64,000 nucleotides of DNA from Saccharofermentans sp. (lineage in GTDB: Bacteria; Bacillota; Clostridia; Saccharofermentanales; Saccharofermentanaceae). The stretch spans positions 1 to 64,000 of the forward strand of contig JAIKYD010000057.1 of assembly GCA_024683485.1 (NCBI GenBank), in the 5' to 3' direction. The translations under genes and the position numbers were made by a program. Under the pieces are notes generated by a model. The model saw nothing but the letters and a program-made list of their open reading frames with translations. It searched no databases and was not told the DNA's origin. Below, piece after piece: positions 39,173 through 49,158 of this stretch (positions are counted from its first letter, which is position 1; every line of letters begins with the position of its first letter).

Positions 39173-41052
39173 TGGATTATAAGTTTCTTGGAAATGACAT
39201 CACTCGCGACACTCTTAAGGCGATGAAGCCTGAAGAGCGGGAAGTGTTGTGTTCCGAGATAAGAGATAAGATCCTTAATACTGTATCTGCGAATGGAGGA
39301 CACCTTGCGAGCAATCTTGGCGCGGTCGAACTGACCGTGGCTTTACTGTCAGTATTTGACTATAAGCAGGACAAGATAGTTTTCGATGTCGGACATCAGT
39401 GCTATCCGTATAAACTTCTCACCGGAAGATATGACAGATTCAATACACTGAGACAAAAAGACGGAATATCTGGATTCCCGAGAATATCCGAATCGCCTTA
39501 CGATGCATTTGATACAGGTCACAGTTCAACTTCTATATCGGCAGCGATGGGTATTGCAAGAGCAAGGGATCTGGATGGTAAGAAGAACTATGTTGTTGCT
39601 GTAATAGGTGACGGTGCACTTACCGGAGGTCTTGCTTACGAGGCTATCAATAACCTTGGCCATAGCAAGACAAAGATGCTCATAATCCTTAATGATAACG
39701 AGATGAGCATAGACAAGAACGTAGGTGGATTGTCCAAACATCTTTCGAAGCTCAGAATCTCGAGCGGGTATATCTCTGCAAAACAGACAACGGAGTCTTT
39801 CCTTAAGAAACTCGGTTTCTTTGGCCGCGGGCTTATAAAGATAATACTTGCGATCAAAGATTTCTTCAGGTTTATTCTGTACCGCAAGAAGCCGTCAATG
39901 TTCGAAGATCTCGGACTTGTATATTACGGCCCCATCGACGGTCACAATATGAACGATCTCATCAAGGCTTTTGATGCTGCGAAAGACATTAAAGCACCTG
40001 TTTTGATCCATGTTCTTACACAGAAAGGCAAAGGTTATGGCCCAGCGGAAATGAATCCGTCCGATTACCATGGCGTGGGACCATTCGATCTGAATACTGG
40101 TGTTACTGTTGGAAAGAATTGCTACACTACTGTCTTTGCCGACACGATGATCGAACTTGCTGCCAGAAATCCGAAGATCGTAGCTATATCCGCTGCTATG
40201 ACAATAGGAACCGGCCTCGAGAATTTCCAGATGAAGTATCCGGCAAGGTTCTTTGACTGCGGAATCGCGGAAGAGCACAGTGTAACGATGGCTGGAGGTC
40301 TTGCAGTATCTGGGTTCATACCTGTTGTTGCAATCTATTCTTCATTTCTTCAGAGAGCATATGATGAGATGATCACAGACTGCTGTTTTATGAACAGTCA
40401 TGTTGTATTTGCAGTGGACAGGGCTGGCTTTGTCGGCAATGACGGTCATACACATCACGGACTGCTTGATATTTCCTACCTTAACTCGATGGTAAACATG
40501 ACAGTATTCTCGCCCAGGGATTATACGGATCTGAGAAGATGTCTGAAGTATGCGGTCGAAGATGTGAAAGGTCCTGTTGCGGTCAGATATCCGAGAGGCG
40601 CTTCACCTTTCGAGACGGAAGAACCCTTGTATCAGGATGTTCCGGACTGCGTTAAGCCTCATATCTCACGTGATTATGGCAAAGACTTCGCAATTGTTTC
40701 CACAGGGCGTATATGTGAAGAAGCCGACAGGGCTGTTGAGATACTTAAAGAGCAGGGAATTTTGGGCAGGCATATCAATGTTTCTATGATAAAGCCTATG
40801 CCTGCAAAGGAGATATGGGATCTTCTGGTAGGTGTAAAGAATGTGTTCAGTCTTGAGGAAGGTATTATCAGCGGTGGCTTCGGTGAAGCACTTGAACGTG
40901 AGATGCAGATCCTCGGTTTTGAAAGTGATGTAACTGTTTTCGGAGTCAGGAATCCTATTGTAAGGGCAATGTCCCAGAAAGATCAGATAAAGTTCTGCGG
41001 ACTGGACAGCGATACAGTAGCATCTTCAATTAAGTCGGCATTATCGGTCTGA
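39172..41052 (+). CDS. dxs: 1-deoxy-D-xylulose-5-phosphate synthase
   Basis: GGHLASNLGAVELTVAL, FDVGHQCYPYKLLTGR, GDGALTGG, DRAGFVGNDGHTHHG. Confidence 0.97.
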   Translation: MDYKFLGNDITRDTLKAMKPEEREVLCSEIRDKILNTVSANGGHLASNLGAVELTVALLSVFDYKQDKIVFDVGHQCYPYKLLTGRYDRFNTLRQKDGISGFPRISESPYDAFDTGHSSTSISAAMGIARARDLDGKKNYVVAVIGDGALTGGLAYEAINNLGHSKTKMLIILNDNEMSIDKNVGGLSKHLSKLRISSGYISAKQTTESFLKKLGFFGRGLIKIILAIKDFFRFILYRKKPSMFEDLGLVYYGPIDGHNMNDLIKAFDAAKDIKAPVLIHVLTQKGKGYGPAEMNPSDYHGVGPFDLNTGVTVGKNCYTTVFADTMIELAARNPKIVAISAAMTIGTGLENFQMKYPARFFDCGIAEEHSVTMAGGLAVSGFIPVVAIYSSFLQRAYDEMITDCCFMNSHVVFAVDRAGFVGNDGHTHHGLLDISYLNSMVNMTVFSPRDYTDLRRCLKYAVEDVKGPVAVRYPRGASPFETEEPLYQDVPDCVKPHISRDYGKDFAIVSTGRICEEADRAVEILKEQGILGRHINVSMIKPMPAKEIWDLLVGVKNVFSLEEGIISGGFGEALEREMQILGFESDVTVFGVRNPIVRAMSQKDQIKFCGLDSDTVASSIKSALSV

Positions 41053-41147
41053 CATTGTCATATATAATCTGTATTTGATTAATTAACTGTATTTTTATTC
41101 ATTAAAGTGATTAAATATATAGATACTCTGATGGGAGGATATTCGTC

Positions 41148-42029
41148 ATGAATTACGGAATCTGTTCAAACGGTTCGAGAGATACCGGTTACGGGACCGC
41201 GATCAGGACTGCGCAGATAATCGCTTCTCTCGGATCAACCCCGGTCTTTGAGATGGGGATGGATGAGGAGTGTCCGGCGCTGAAAGAAGTCCCGGGAGTT
41301 GTTTTCGCTGATTTTGCGGAATCAGATATTAAGGCAGTCATCTCTATCGGAGGTGACGGTACATTCCTCTCGAAGGTTGCGAAATACAGAGATCTGGATA
41401 CTGAATTTGTCGGGATCAATCTTGGTTCTATCGGTTTCCTCAATGAGATCATGTTTGATGATCTCGAGAAAGACCTGGGCCAGCTCCTGTCCGGGGATTA
41501 CAGCACCATTGACAGGACGCAGCTCAAGTGTGATGTCTATAACAAAGATGGTGAACTTAAGGGAAGCTGTGTATGCCTGAATGACATTATCATAGTCAGA
41601 GGGGCTAAGCCGCATATAACGACTCTTGTGCTCTCGATCGACGGACAGATCATCGAACGCTTCAGGGGTGACGGTCTTGTAATTGCCACGGCAACCGGTT
41701 CTTCGGCATATTCATTATCGGCAGGCGGTCCTATCCTAATGCCGGATATGAAGGACATTATTGTTACCCCTATCTGCTCACATACTTTGAATGGATACAC
41801 TTATGTCGCCACATCCGAGAGCGAGATAAAGATCGGACTTGAAAAGATCGAGACAGTTCCTCTTATATGTCCTGACGGAAGGGATTTCGTAGAACTTGAG
41901 AGTTATGATTCGATCGTTATCAAAAGATATGACAAAGTACTCAAGACAGTCTGCCTGAAGAAAGACAGCTTCTTCAGCAATGTCAGAAAGAAGATAGTAC
42001 AGAGAGGTTATTTCTATGAAAACCGCTAA
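41148..42029 (+). CDS. nadK: NAD kinase
   Basis: SIGGDGTFLS, GINLGSIGFL, ATATGSSAYSLSAGGPI. Confidence 0.95.
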   Translation: MNYGICSNGSRDTGYGTAIRTAQIIASLGSTPVFEMGMDEECPALKEVPGVVFADFAESDIKAVISIGGDGTFLSKVAKYRDLDTEFVGINLGSIGFLNEIMFDDLEKDLGQLLSGDYSTIDRTQLKCDVYNKDGELKGSCVCLNDIIIVRGAKPHITTLVLSIDGQIIERFRGDGLVIATATGSSAYSLSAGGPILMPDMKDIIVTPICSHTLNGYTYVATSESEIKIGLEKIETVPLICPDGRDFVELESYDSIVIKRYDKVLKTVCLKKDSFFSNVRKKIVQRGYFYENR

Positions 42030-42480
42030 GAATTCAAGGCAGGAGCGGATACTCTCGCTCATCAGGGATAATGATATATCGACTCAGGAAGAACTGACCG
42101 CAAAGGTCAACCAGGCGGGCTTCGAAGCAACACAGGCAACGATCTCACGCGATATTAAGGAACTTGGAATTATCAAGATCACACTTCCCAACAGGGCGAC
42201 AAAATACTGCGTGCTTGACCGGACCGGTGACACTGCTCCTGGAAGACTTCTTGCTGTGTTTTCCAACAGTATCGTATCTGTTAATCAGGCAATGAATCTT
42301 ATAGTTATTAAGACCTTGCCCGGAATGGCTCAGGCTGCCGCATCCGCTCTCGATTCCATGCATCTTGAGGAATGTACTGGAACGATAGCCGGTGATGATA
42401 CTATCTTTGCCGCATGTCCCGGAATAGAAGAGGCAAAGGCTTTGGAAATTACTATCTCTGACATGATGGAAAAAGGCTGA
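42016..42480 (+). CDS. argR: Arginine repressor ArgR
   Basis: SRQERILSLIRDNDISTQEELTAKV...QATISRDIKELGIIK; GTIAGDDTIF. Confidence 0.93.
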   Translation: MKTAKNSRQERILSLIRDNDISTQEELTAKVNQAGFEATQATISRDIKELGIIKITLPNRATKYCVLDRTGDTAPGRLLAVFSNSIVSVNQAMNLIVIKTLPGMAQAAASALDSMHLEECTGTIAGDDTIFAACPGIEEAKALEITISDMMEKG

Positions 42481-42484
42481 TTTA

Positions 42485-44176
42485 ATGCTTGTAAGACTAG
42501 AGATAAAAGATTTTGCAGTCATAAGCAATGTTGTTTTCGAGCCCGGAAAAGGTCTTAATGTAATCAGCGGTGAGACCGGTGCCGGCAAAAGTCTTATTGT
42601 GGATGCGATAAGCCTGATACTTGGAGCTAAAGCATCAAGGAACCTTATCCGTACGGGAAGCACATCGTGTTTTGCTGAAGCAGTATTTGACTGTTCGGAA
42701 ATTAAAGATAACAGTTTCCTTGAGATTCTTGACAGCAATGGCATTCAGGATGATGACGGTATGCTGATAATCAGCAGAACTGTTTATGACAGCGGCAAAT
42801 CAGTTGCAAGAGTTAATGGAACCGGTGTTACCAATTCAGTCTTAAGAGCGATATCTTCCTTGCTCGTTGATATACACGGGCAGCATGACACACAGGCTAT
42901 ATTTGACGAGAGTACTCATGTTAAACTTCTGGACCGTTTCGCCGGCGGTAAATGTGTTGAACTGCATGGTAAATATGTTAAGAGCCTCCAGGAATTCAAG
43001 TCTCTGGTCTTGCGCATCAAGGAGATATCTTCGTCACCGGATTATCTTGAACGCCGGCGCGAGTATCTTGAGTTTGCGGTAAACGAGATAGATCAGGCGG
43101 CATTCAAGGATGGCGAGGAAGAACTTCTGTATGAGACAAAGAAAAGAATCTCACAGAATGAGGTCCTGTTTACCAGCCTTTCAAATGCACAGAGTTTTCT
43201 GTCATCTGACAGTGCTTATCAAAGTCCGGTTCAGGCAGTTGATCAGGCAAGCAGGGAACTTATTAAAGCTTCACATACAGATGAGAGTCTTAAAGAGATT
43301 GCGGAGCGTGCCAATGCTTTGGCACTAGAACTTGATGCCTTATCATCTGATGTTGATAAGATCCTTGCAGACCGTAACTATGATGAAGGTTTAAAAGAAC
43401 GTACCGAACAGCGTATAGGACTTCTCTATGAACTAAAAGCAAAGTATGGTGCGACAATTGAAGATATCAACAGATTTGCGGAAGATTCGCGCAAAGAACT
43501 TGATTCCATTGAGAAAAATAAGGATATATTGCAGGAACTGAAGAAAGAGCGGGCCGCTAAAGAAAAGGATCTTCTGAAACTTGCTGAAGACCTTTCTTCA
43601 GAACGCAAATCTTCTGCCCGCAAACTCGAAAAGGCTATCACCAGAGAACTTGCTGATCTTGAGATGCCCAATGCCATATTTGAAGTAAGTTTCTCACGCA
43701 GAGAGAAAGCCAGGTTCTTTTCTCTGTCCGGAATTGATGACATCTCTTTCCGTTTCAGTGCGAACCCCGGTCAGGAAGCAAGACCTTTGTCTGCAATAGT
43801 CTCCGGAGGCGAGGCATCAAGGATAATGCTTGCAGTAAAGAACGTCCTGAGCAGAGTTGATCTTATACCGACACTTATTTTCGATGAGATCGATACAGGA
43901 GTATCGGGAAAAGCATCTCTTGCAATAGCAAACAAACTCAAAGCCATAGCATCTGATCACCAGGTGCTGTGCGTAACCCATACTGCACAGATTGCTGCAG
44001 CTTCTGACAGGGGATTTGTTTTAACAAAGAATGTATCAAACGGCAACACAGAAACTGTCTGCACAGTATTGGAAGGTGATAGTAAGATCAGTGAAGTATC
44101 AAGACTTCTGTCAGGCAGTGATTCCGATTCGTCGTTAAAACTTGCCGAAGACCTGATAAGATCATTTGGCGTATGA
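42485..44176 (+). CDS. recN: DNA repair protein RecN
   Basis: GETGAGKSLIVDAI, HGQHDTQ, FDEIDTGVSGKA. Confidence 0.96.
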   Translation: MLVRLEIKDFAVISNVVFEPGKGLNVISGETGAGKSLIVDAISLILGAKASRNLIRTGSTSCFAEAVFDCSEIKDNSFLEILDSNGIQDDDGMLIISRTVYDSGKSVARVNGTGVTNSVLRAISSLLVDIHGQHDTQAIFDESTHVKLLDRFAGGKCVELHGKYVKSLQEFKSLVLRIKEISSSPDYLERRREYLEFAVNEIDQAAFKDGEEELLYETKKRISQNEVLFTSLSNAQSFLSSDSAYQSPVQAVDQASRELIKASHTDESLKEIAERANALALELDALSSDVDKILADRNYDEGLKERTEQRIGLLYELKAKYGATIEDINRFAEDSRKELDSIEKNKDILQELKKERAAKEKDLLKLAEDLSSERKSSARKLEKAITRELADLEMPNAIFEVSFSRREKARFFSLSGIDDISFRFSANPGQEARPLSAIVSGGEASRIMLAVKNVLSRVDLIPTLIFDEIDTGVSGKASLAIANKLKAIASDHQVLCVTHTAQIAAASDRGFVLTKNVSNGNTETVCTVLEGDSKISEVSRLLSGSDSDSSLKLAEDLIRSFGV

Positions 44177-44874
44177 GTAAGAATAGAAACTATAAAAAGC
44201 TTGCTGTAACCTTTTCCTTATGTGCGCTGGTGTGCGGCATAATTCATGTTTTTTGTGAATTCTTTCCCTTTGAATATAACGGTGAGGGTGGTATCGATTA
44301 TTTAGGGCAGGCGCTTGTCTGGGTTCTGTTTGTTAAAGCGCTTCTTTACGGTACGCTTGTTGTATATCTTATATTTGCGGTAGTTGCCACTGTTTTTTCC
44401 GTAAAGACAATAAGGGCAAAAGAAACACGCAAACAAGGCATTGTGTCTCTTATCCTTTCATGGATCTGCGGAATGGTGATTGCAGGACTCATAACTGCAA
44501 ACGTTCTGATAGACATTAGCAATAAGAAGAATATACAAGTGGATGTAAAAGATGTCACTCTGACAACGGATTATGACGGAGAGCCTGCCGTGAGGGTTGA
44601 AATAGAACTGTATAACGGTTCCAAAACGACCATAAGCTATCTGTCATCCGTATATTATGAGGTTACTCAAAACGGCAAAGAACTGTCCCACGCAGTTCTT
44701 CCTGAAGACCTTGATGATGATGATCCGGAAATTAAACAGCTGGAACCCGGAGATTCGGTTACGATTATAAAGGGATATGAACCTGAGGTTCCTGATGAGC
44801 CTGTAAATATCCTGTGCAGAAGTTATGACGGCAGATTCGTATATGTTGATGACGGGTTTGAGATTGAGAAATAA
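44173..44874 (+). CDS. Membrane protein with C-terminal DUF5067-like extracellular domain
   Basis: Three TM helices; EPAVRVEIELYNGSKTTISYLSSVYYEVTQNGKEL beta-rich tail; ATGA overlap with recN. Confidence 0.5.
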   Translation: MSKNRNYKKLAVTFSLCALVCGIIHVFCEFFPFEYNGEGGIDYLGQALVWVLFVKALLYGTLVVYLIFAVVATVFSVKTIRAKETRKQGIVSLILSWICGMVIAGLITANVLIDISNKKNIQVDVKDVTLTTDYDGEPAVRVEIELYNGSKTTISYLSSVYYEVTQNGKELSHAVLPEDLDDDDPEIKQLEPGDSVTIIKGYEPEVPDEPVNILCRSYDGRFVYVDDGFEIEK

Positions 44875-44891
44875 CTCTGCTTTTGTGAGTA

Positions 44892-44943
44892 TTGCTCATA
44901 ATTTTTCGATAGTGTAAAGTATAAGTGTATTCAGTGGCAGGCA
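44892..44943 (+). promoter_or_regulatory. Promoter/leader element A shared with element B (49108-49158)
   Basis: TTGCTC-17 nt-TAAAGT inside TAGTGTAAAGTAT, then 13 nt, then GGCAGGCA. Confidence 0.55.
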
Positions 44944-45040
44944 CTTTTGCTTTTAATATTTTTGATTTTCCATTCACAGATCAGTTTTATATTCAGACGT
45001 TTAAGTCTTTAGATTTACATAGCGAAAAGGGAGAATCTTT

Positions 45041-45511
45041 ATGCAGAATTTTTGCGGAAAATGCGGATCAAGTTTGGAGCCCGGACAAAAGTTTTGTATG
45101 TCCTGCGGAGCTGTCGTACCAACTTCTGATCCCGTGCCACCTCCTCAGGCTCCTAAACCTGTTCCTTCAGAATCTCAGTCTGTTGAAATTGTTTCCCAAC
45201 CGGTTGCTTCAATTCCCCAGCCTGTGGCAAGTGTTCCTCAGCCGGTCAGTCCTGCTGTTGTACCTGTAGCAAATAATTCGCTGTTAAGAGAAGATAATAT
45301 CCCTCCTGCTCAGAAAGTTGCACAACCGAAGGTCAGTAACACACAGACTGTTAATGCGCAGCAGATACAAGATGATGGTCAGTTTGACTGGAACCGTGTT
45401 CAGCCAAGGACTAAACCTGCCGGAGGCCGTGTTCTTATAATCGCAATATCAATATTGATAACGGGACTTGTACTATTGATTTGGGCATTATCAGTTGCAG
45501 TAAGCGTTTGA
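45041..45511 (+). CDS. Zinc-ribbon protein with P/Q/V-rich linker and C-terminal TM anchor
   Basis: FCGKCGSSLEPGQKFCMSCGAVVP; PVASIPQPVASVPQPV linker; TM at C-terminus. Confidence 0.75.
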   Translation: MQNFCGKCGSSLEPGQKFCMSCGAVVPTSDPVPPPQAPKPVPSESQSVEIVSQPVASIPQPVASVPQPVSPAVVPVANNSLLREDNIPPAQKVAQPKVSNTQTVNAQQIQDDGQFDWNRVQPRTKPAGGRVLIIAISILITGLVLLIWALSVAVSV

Positions 45512-45531
45512 CCGTTAAATAGGGGGCTGAA

Positions 45532-47673
45532 ATGAACAAAAGATCATTTTTCCAGGATGTTGCTTATGCATATTCGTTGCCCTTCCGCAAAGAGGGATTA
45601 AAAGCATTTTTATTTTCCTGTTTGTTTATGTTGATTCCTATAACAGCATTTATCGGTGAAGGAGCTGCTTATTCTGTTGCAGCCGGTAGAAAAGAAGGAA
45701 TAGGAGGATGGGCGAAGCTGGGCCTTAAGCTCATTGCCGTACAGATCATGTATGCTGCTCCTGCTGTCGCAGCTTATGGATTATATTCAATATTGGCTAC
45801 ATATTTATATCTCGGTCTTGTATATCAGTTTATTCTTCTTTTCCTTCTTGTTCTTTGTTCAGCAAGAGCACTTGTGCTGATTCCTGTTGCATCCTGTGCT
45901 GTTGCAATGGGAGCACCACTAAAGATTGCAATAAATGGAAAAGAAATGAATTCCATAATATCAGGAAGCATGGGCAGGTATTTACTGTCAGGTATTATGT
46001 GTTTGCTGATGCTGATTATTTTTGATCTTCCTATGCAAGGAGAATGGCTCATTGTTCTTCAGTATATTCTTGCCTCGATATTTGTGGTTTTATACCGTTT
46101 CTTCAAAGCAGGGCTTTTTATGGGGGTTGTGAGACATTCTCTCGGTATTGCACCACCTTCGGAATATAGAAAGAGCAACGGTGCCAGAATAGGAAAGATG
46201 GTCATATCAGCAGTCTTGTGTGTTGCCCTGATAGGTAATTCTTCATTAAGCGTGTTTGCTACTGGTTTTGATGATGAAAACGGTTTTATAAATTACTATA
46301 GACCAGAAGACGAGGAACCGCAGCCTATTGAGCCGCCAGGACTTGAAGATGTGAGAAATTGGAATAGAAGACCTATTCAAGAATCTACAGGAAAGGATCT
46401 GAATTTGTTATTTAACTTCGCTGGAGATGTTTGCAATGTGACGCCGGTTGTCAGCAATATTAAAAACGGAATTCAAGCTATATATTATTATTATAAGGGA
46501 GTAACTACTACTGATGAAGAACAGAAGAAAGTATACTTTGCAAATTCTTTGTATAAAACGGTTGGAATAATAACTGGTCCATTAACTACGTGGGGAGCTA
46601 AAGTTTTGCAATTTTACGATAAGGCAATGTCTTGGCTTGGCTTTTCTGATGATATATTTGGGACTAAAACGGATGAGTATTTCGGTCCGGTAAAGATCAT
46701 CTTAAAAATTAATGATTTGATGAATGATACGCTAAATAAAGCTGAGGAATATTTTAAACGTGCGGATATTGCATTAGGTGATTTTATAGAATATACAAAG
46801 CGCCGGGTTGCCGAAGGAACGGACTGGTGGCTTACTGAACCGCAGCCACTGCCAGGTCAGAGTGAACTTTTTATAGATAATCCTAACAATCCACTTAACA
46901 CTTCTTACGACAAGAATAACTATGCAGTATCAGAAGGATCATTGGATCTTGACGCTCTTGATGTTGCAGCTAACGCAGAAGAAGAGGATCCGATTGCTGA
47001 TAAACCCGAGTATGACAGTGGAGAAAATAGCAGTGGATCGAATGATGGCCGGAGAGTAAACAATGACAAAACTGCAGAAGACAACAGCGGTGATAAAGAC
47101 GAGATTGATGATGGCATTTCAGCTGATTGGGAAGGAGATAACTTAGGACAGCAGGAGAATATTTTCGATTGTCCGACTGCCATGGAACTTGCCGGATCTT
47201 ATGATAATGGTGTTATTACTTTAAGAGAATACTATATTCCACCTGAACTTCAGAAAGATGAGGAAGATGGTGATGATGGCTGCGACTTTGATATAGATGA
47301 ATATATAGGCAAACCTAATGCCTTCCCGTTTACGCTTGCTTATTCAGATCCAACCACGTTGATCTTTAGTTCAAGCAAGGTAAGTCCTGTATCCGGAACA
47401 TATTCTCCTTATACTGGATTATTGGTAATACCTTCATTTACCATGGAGCAAGATGGAACGAAGATTATAGTATCTATTTCATTTAATCATTGTGCGTTTA
47501 CTGATGAGAGCCACACAGCAGTAGAAGTTTCAGGTACAGTCTTATATGAGTTTACGGGAGAATATAAGGGCGCTTATATCATAGCTGATCTATCCGGAAG
47601 CAGACAGCTTCAGCCAGCTGAAACTGAAACTACTGCCACAGAAGAAGGAGACGAAGAAGAAGGAGACGGCTGA
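45532..47673 (+). CDS. Large membrane protein with acidic linker and unrecognised C-terminal domain shared with the 50385-52250 gene
   Basis: About six N-terminal TM helices, internal signal-like segment VISAVLCVALIGNSSLSVFATG, C-terminal ELAGSYDNG...GEYKGAYIIADLSGS. Confidence 0.7.
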   Translation: MNKRSFFQDVAYAYSLPFRKEGLKAFLFSCLFMLIPITAFIGEGAAYSVAAGRKEGIGGWAKLGLKLIAVQIMYAAPAVAAYGLYSILATYLYLGLVYQFILLFLLVLCSARALVLIPVASCAVAMGAPLKIAINGKEMNSIISGSMGRYLLSGIMCLLMLIIFDLPMQGEWLIVLQYILASIFVVLYRFFKAGLFMGVVRHSLGIAPPSEYRKSNGARIGKMVISAVLCVALIGNSSLSVFATGFDDENGFINYYRPEDEEPQPIEPPGLEDVRNWNRRPIQESTGKDLNLLFNFAGDVCNVTPVVSNIKNGIQAIYYYYKGVTTTDEEQKKVYFANSLYKTVGIITGPLTTWGAKVLQFYDKAMSWLGFSDDIFGTKTDEYFGPVKIILKINDLMNDTLNKAEEYFKRADIALGDFIEYTKRRVAEGTDWWLTEPQPLPGQSELFIDNPNNPLNTSYDKNNYAVSEGSLDLDALDVAANAEEEDPIADKPEYDSGENSSGSNDGRRVNNDKTAEDNSGDKDEIDDGISADWEGDNLGQQENIFDCPTAMELAGSYDNGVITLREYYIPPELQKDEEDGDDGCDFDIDEYIGKPNAFPFTLAYSDPTTLIFSSSKVSPVSGTYSPYTGLLVIPSFTMEQDGTKIIVSISFNHCAFTDESHTAVEVSGTVLYEFTGEYKGAYIIADLSGSRQLQPAETETTATEEGDEEEGDG

Positions 47674-47689
47674 TCAGTTGACATTCTTG

Positions 47690-48397
47690 TTATTGATAAC
47701 TGATCTTTAGAACTTTCTGCCAAACCAATACTAAGATTATGGCTGCGGCTCCTGCTGCAAGTACGGTTATCTGACCGGATGATATAAGTGAACCGTCGTG
47801 GTAATACTTCAGATATTCAAGCAGGAACCGGACCGGGATCGTAACTGCGAGAATAATGTAGATTGCGTGAATCTTGTTGCGCATTTTGGATGTTATGACT
47901 ACTGCGAAAATATGTATAACCAGAAATGCAGCCATATCAACGAGCTGGGCAGGGAAGAATGAACCTGCGTGTTCTCCTCCTAAGTGAACGACAGCGAAAG
48001 GTCCATAATACTCTTTGCCATGACAGCAGCCTGCAAGAAGACACCCTATCTTGGCGAGCGCGTACATCAGAGGAGCGGAAGTGATAAATGAAGCCATTAC
48101 AAGGTCAGGTTTGTCTTTAATGATAATGCCCGAGATAAATACTCCCGCGATCATTCCTACAGCAGCTCCCAAACCCGAGAAACTGACACTGATGCCGTCC
48201 GGAGTTATCTTAAATGTAACGAGAATGGATGTTACCAAAGTGCATATCAGTGTCAGAAGGCATGTGTACTTTATTGTTTGCCAGGCAACTCTGGATCTGT
48301 GCATGCGGAAGACAGCTATTCCAAAACCGGCCACTACTGCAAGGACAACGATCAATGCGTATGGTGACCTGGAAAACTCCGGAATGACTATTTGCAT
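47690..48397 (-). CDS. Prolipoprotein diacylglyceryl transferase (Lgt)-like membrane protein
   Basis: GCLLAGCCHGKEYYGP and FPAQLVD motifs; multi-TM. Confidence 0.75.
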   Translation of the reverse strand: MQIVIPEFSRSPYALIVVLAVVAGFGIAVFRMHRSRVAWQTIKYTCLLTLICTLVTSILVTFKITPDGISVSFSGLGAAVGMIAGVFISGIIIKDKPDLVMASFITSAPLMYALAKIGCLLAGCCHGKEYYGPFAVVHLGGEHAGSFFPAQLVDMAAFLVIHIFAVVITSKMRNKIHAIYIILAVTIPVRFLLEYLKYYHDGSLISSGQITVLAAGAAAIILVLVWQKVLKISYQ

Positions 48398-49009
48398 TTA
48401 GAATCCTTGACAATCTTTAAGCATATAGGCACACATTGCTATCACCAGGATAACGCATATGATCGCTGCAGCCAGTATGCCGATATATACCCATATGAGA
48501 ATTTTCGCAAACTTGCTCTCTTTAAACTTTATTCTTGCAATAATAACCAGGACCCAGGATGCTATGTAAGAACCTCCGATAAGTGTTGACATAAGTGCTG
48601 TGACAGGTTCTACAGCACTGCTGGATGAGGATAATTCCCCAATGTTCTCAAGGAGTGATGACAGTGTACCGGTTAAGACACTCGGAAGGAAATGCAGCCC
48701 AAGAGAGATGAAGCAAAGGATATTGGCTATCTTTCTTCTGCTTGATTTTTGTTCCTGTGACATCATATCAATATCAGAAAGCGGTGCTGCCTGATATGGC
48801 TGGGCCATATATTGAGGCTGTACCTGCTGCTGATAGGGCTGCTGATACTGCTGTTGATACGGCTGCTGATATTGTTGCTGCAAACCCGGTTGATACACGG
48901 GCTGCTGTAAAGGCTGATTGTTAACAGGCTGAACCGGTTGTGCGGGTTGTACAGGCTGTACGGGTATCCCCTGAGGTTCAGAATTATTTATGATGTTATT
49001 GTTGTCCAT
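48398..49009 (-). CDS. Membrane protein with Q/P-rich N-terminal low-complexity region
   Basis: QPVQPAQPVQPVNNQPLQQPVYQPGLQQQYQQPYQQQ then three hydrophobic segments. Confidence 0.7.
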   Translation of the reverse strand: MDNNNIINNSEPQGIPVQPVQPAQPVQPVNNQPLQQPVYQPGLQQQYQQPYQQQYQQPYQQQVQPQYMAQPYQAAPLSDIDMMSQEQKSSRRKIANILCFISLGLHFLPSVLTGTLSSLLENIGELSSSSSAVEPVTALMSTLIGGSYIASWVLVIIARIKFKESKFAKILIWVYIGILAAAIICVILVIAMCAYMLKDCQGF

Positions 49010-49107
49010 TGTTTATCCCTTTCTTTCAGGCTCCGGCCTTGATTCCACGTGTATTCTATCACAAGTCCGCTTTTGAGTACCTAATCTCTGTAAAATGGCT
49101 CTGACAT

Positions 49108-49158
49108 TGTCGCATATATATTTTTAGTGTAAAGTATTGTTATTAGAAGCGGCAGGCA
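49108..49158 (+). promoter_or_regulatory. Promoter/leader element B, paralogous to element A
   Basis: TTGTCG-17 nt-TAAAGT inside TAGTGTAAAGTAT, then 13 nt, then GGCAGGCA. Confidence 0.55.

Noticed and set aside
44934-44951. Sigma-54-like promoter (TGGCAGGCACTTTTGCT) in element A
   Set aside because: GG-to-GC spacing is 11 nt rather than 10 and element B reads GT instead of GC at that place; a TTGxxx-17-TAAAGT promoter explains both copies better
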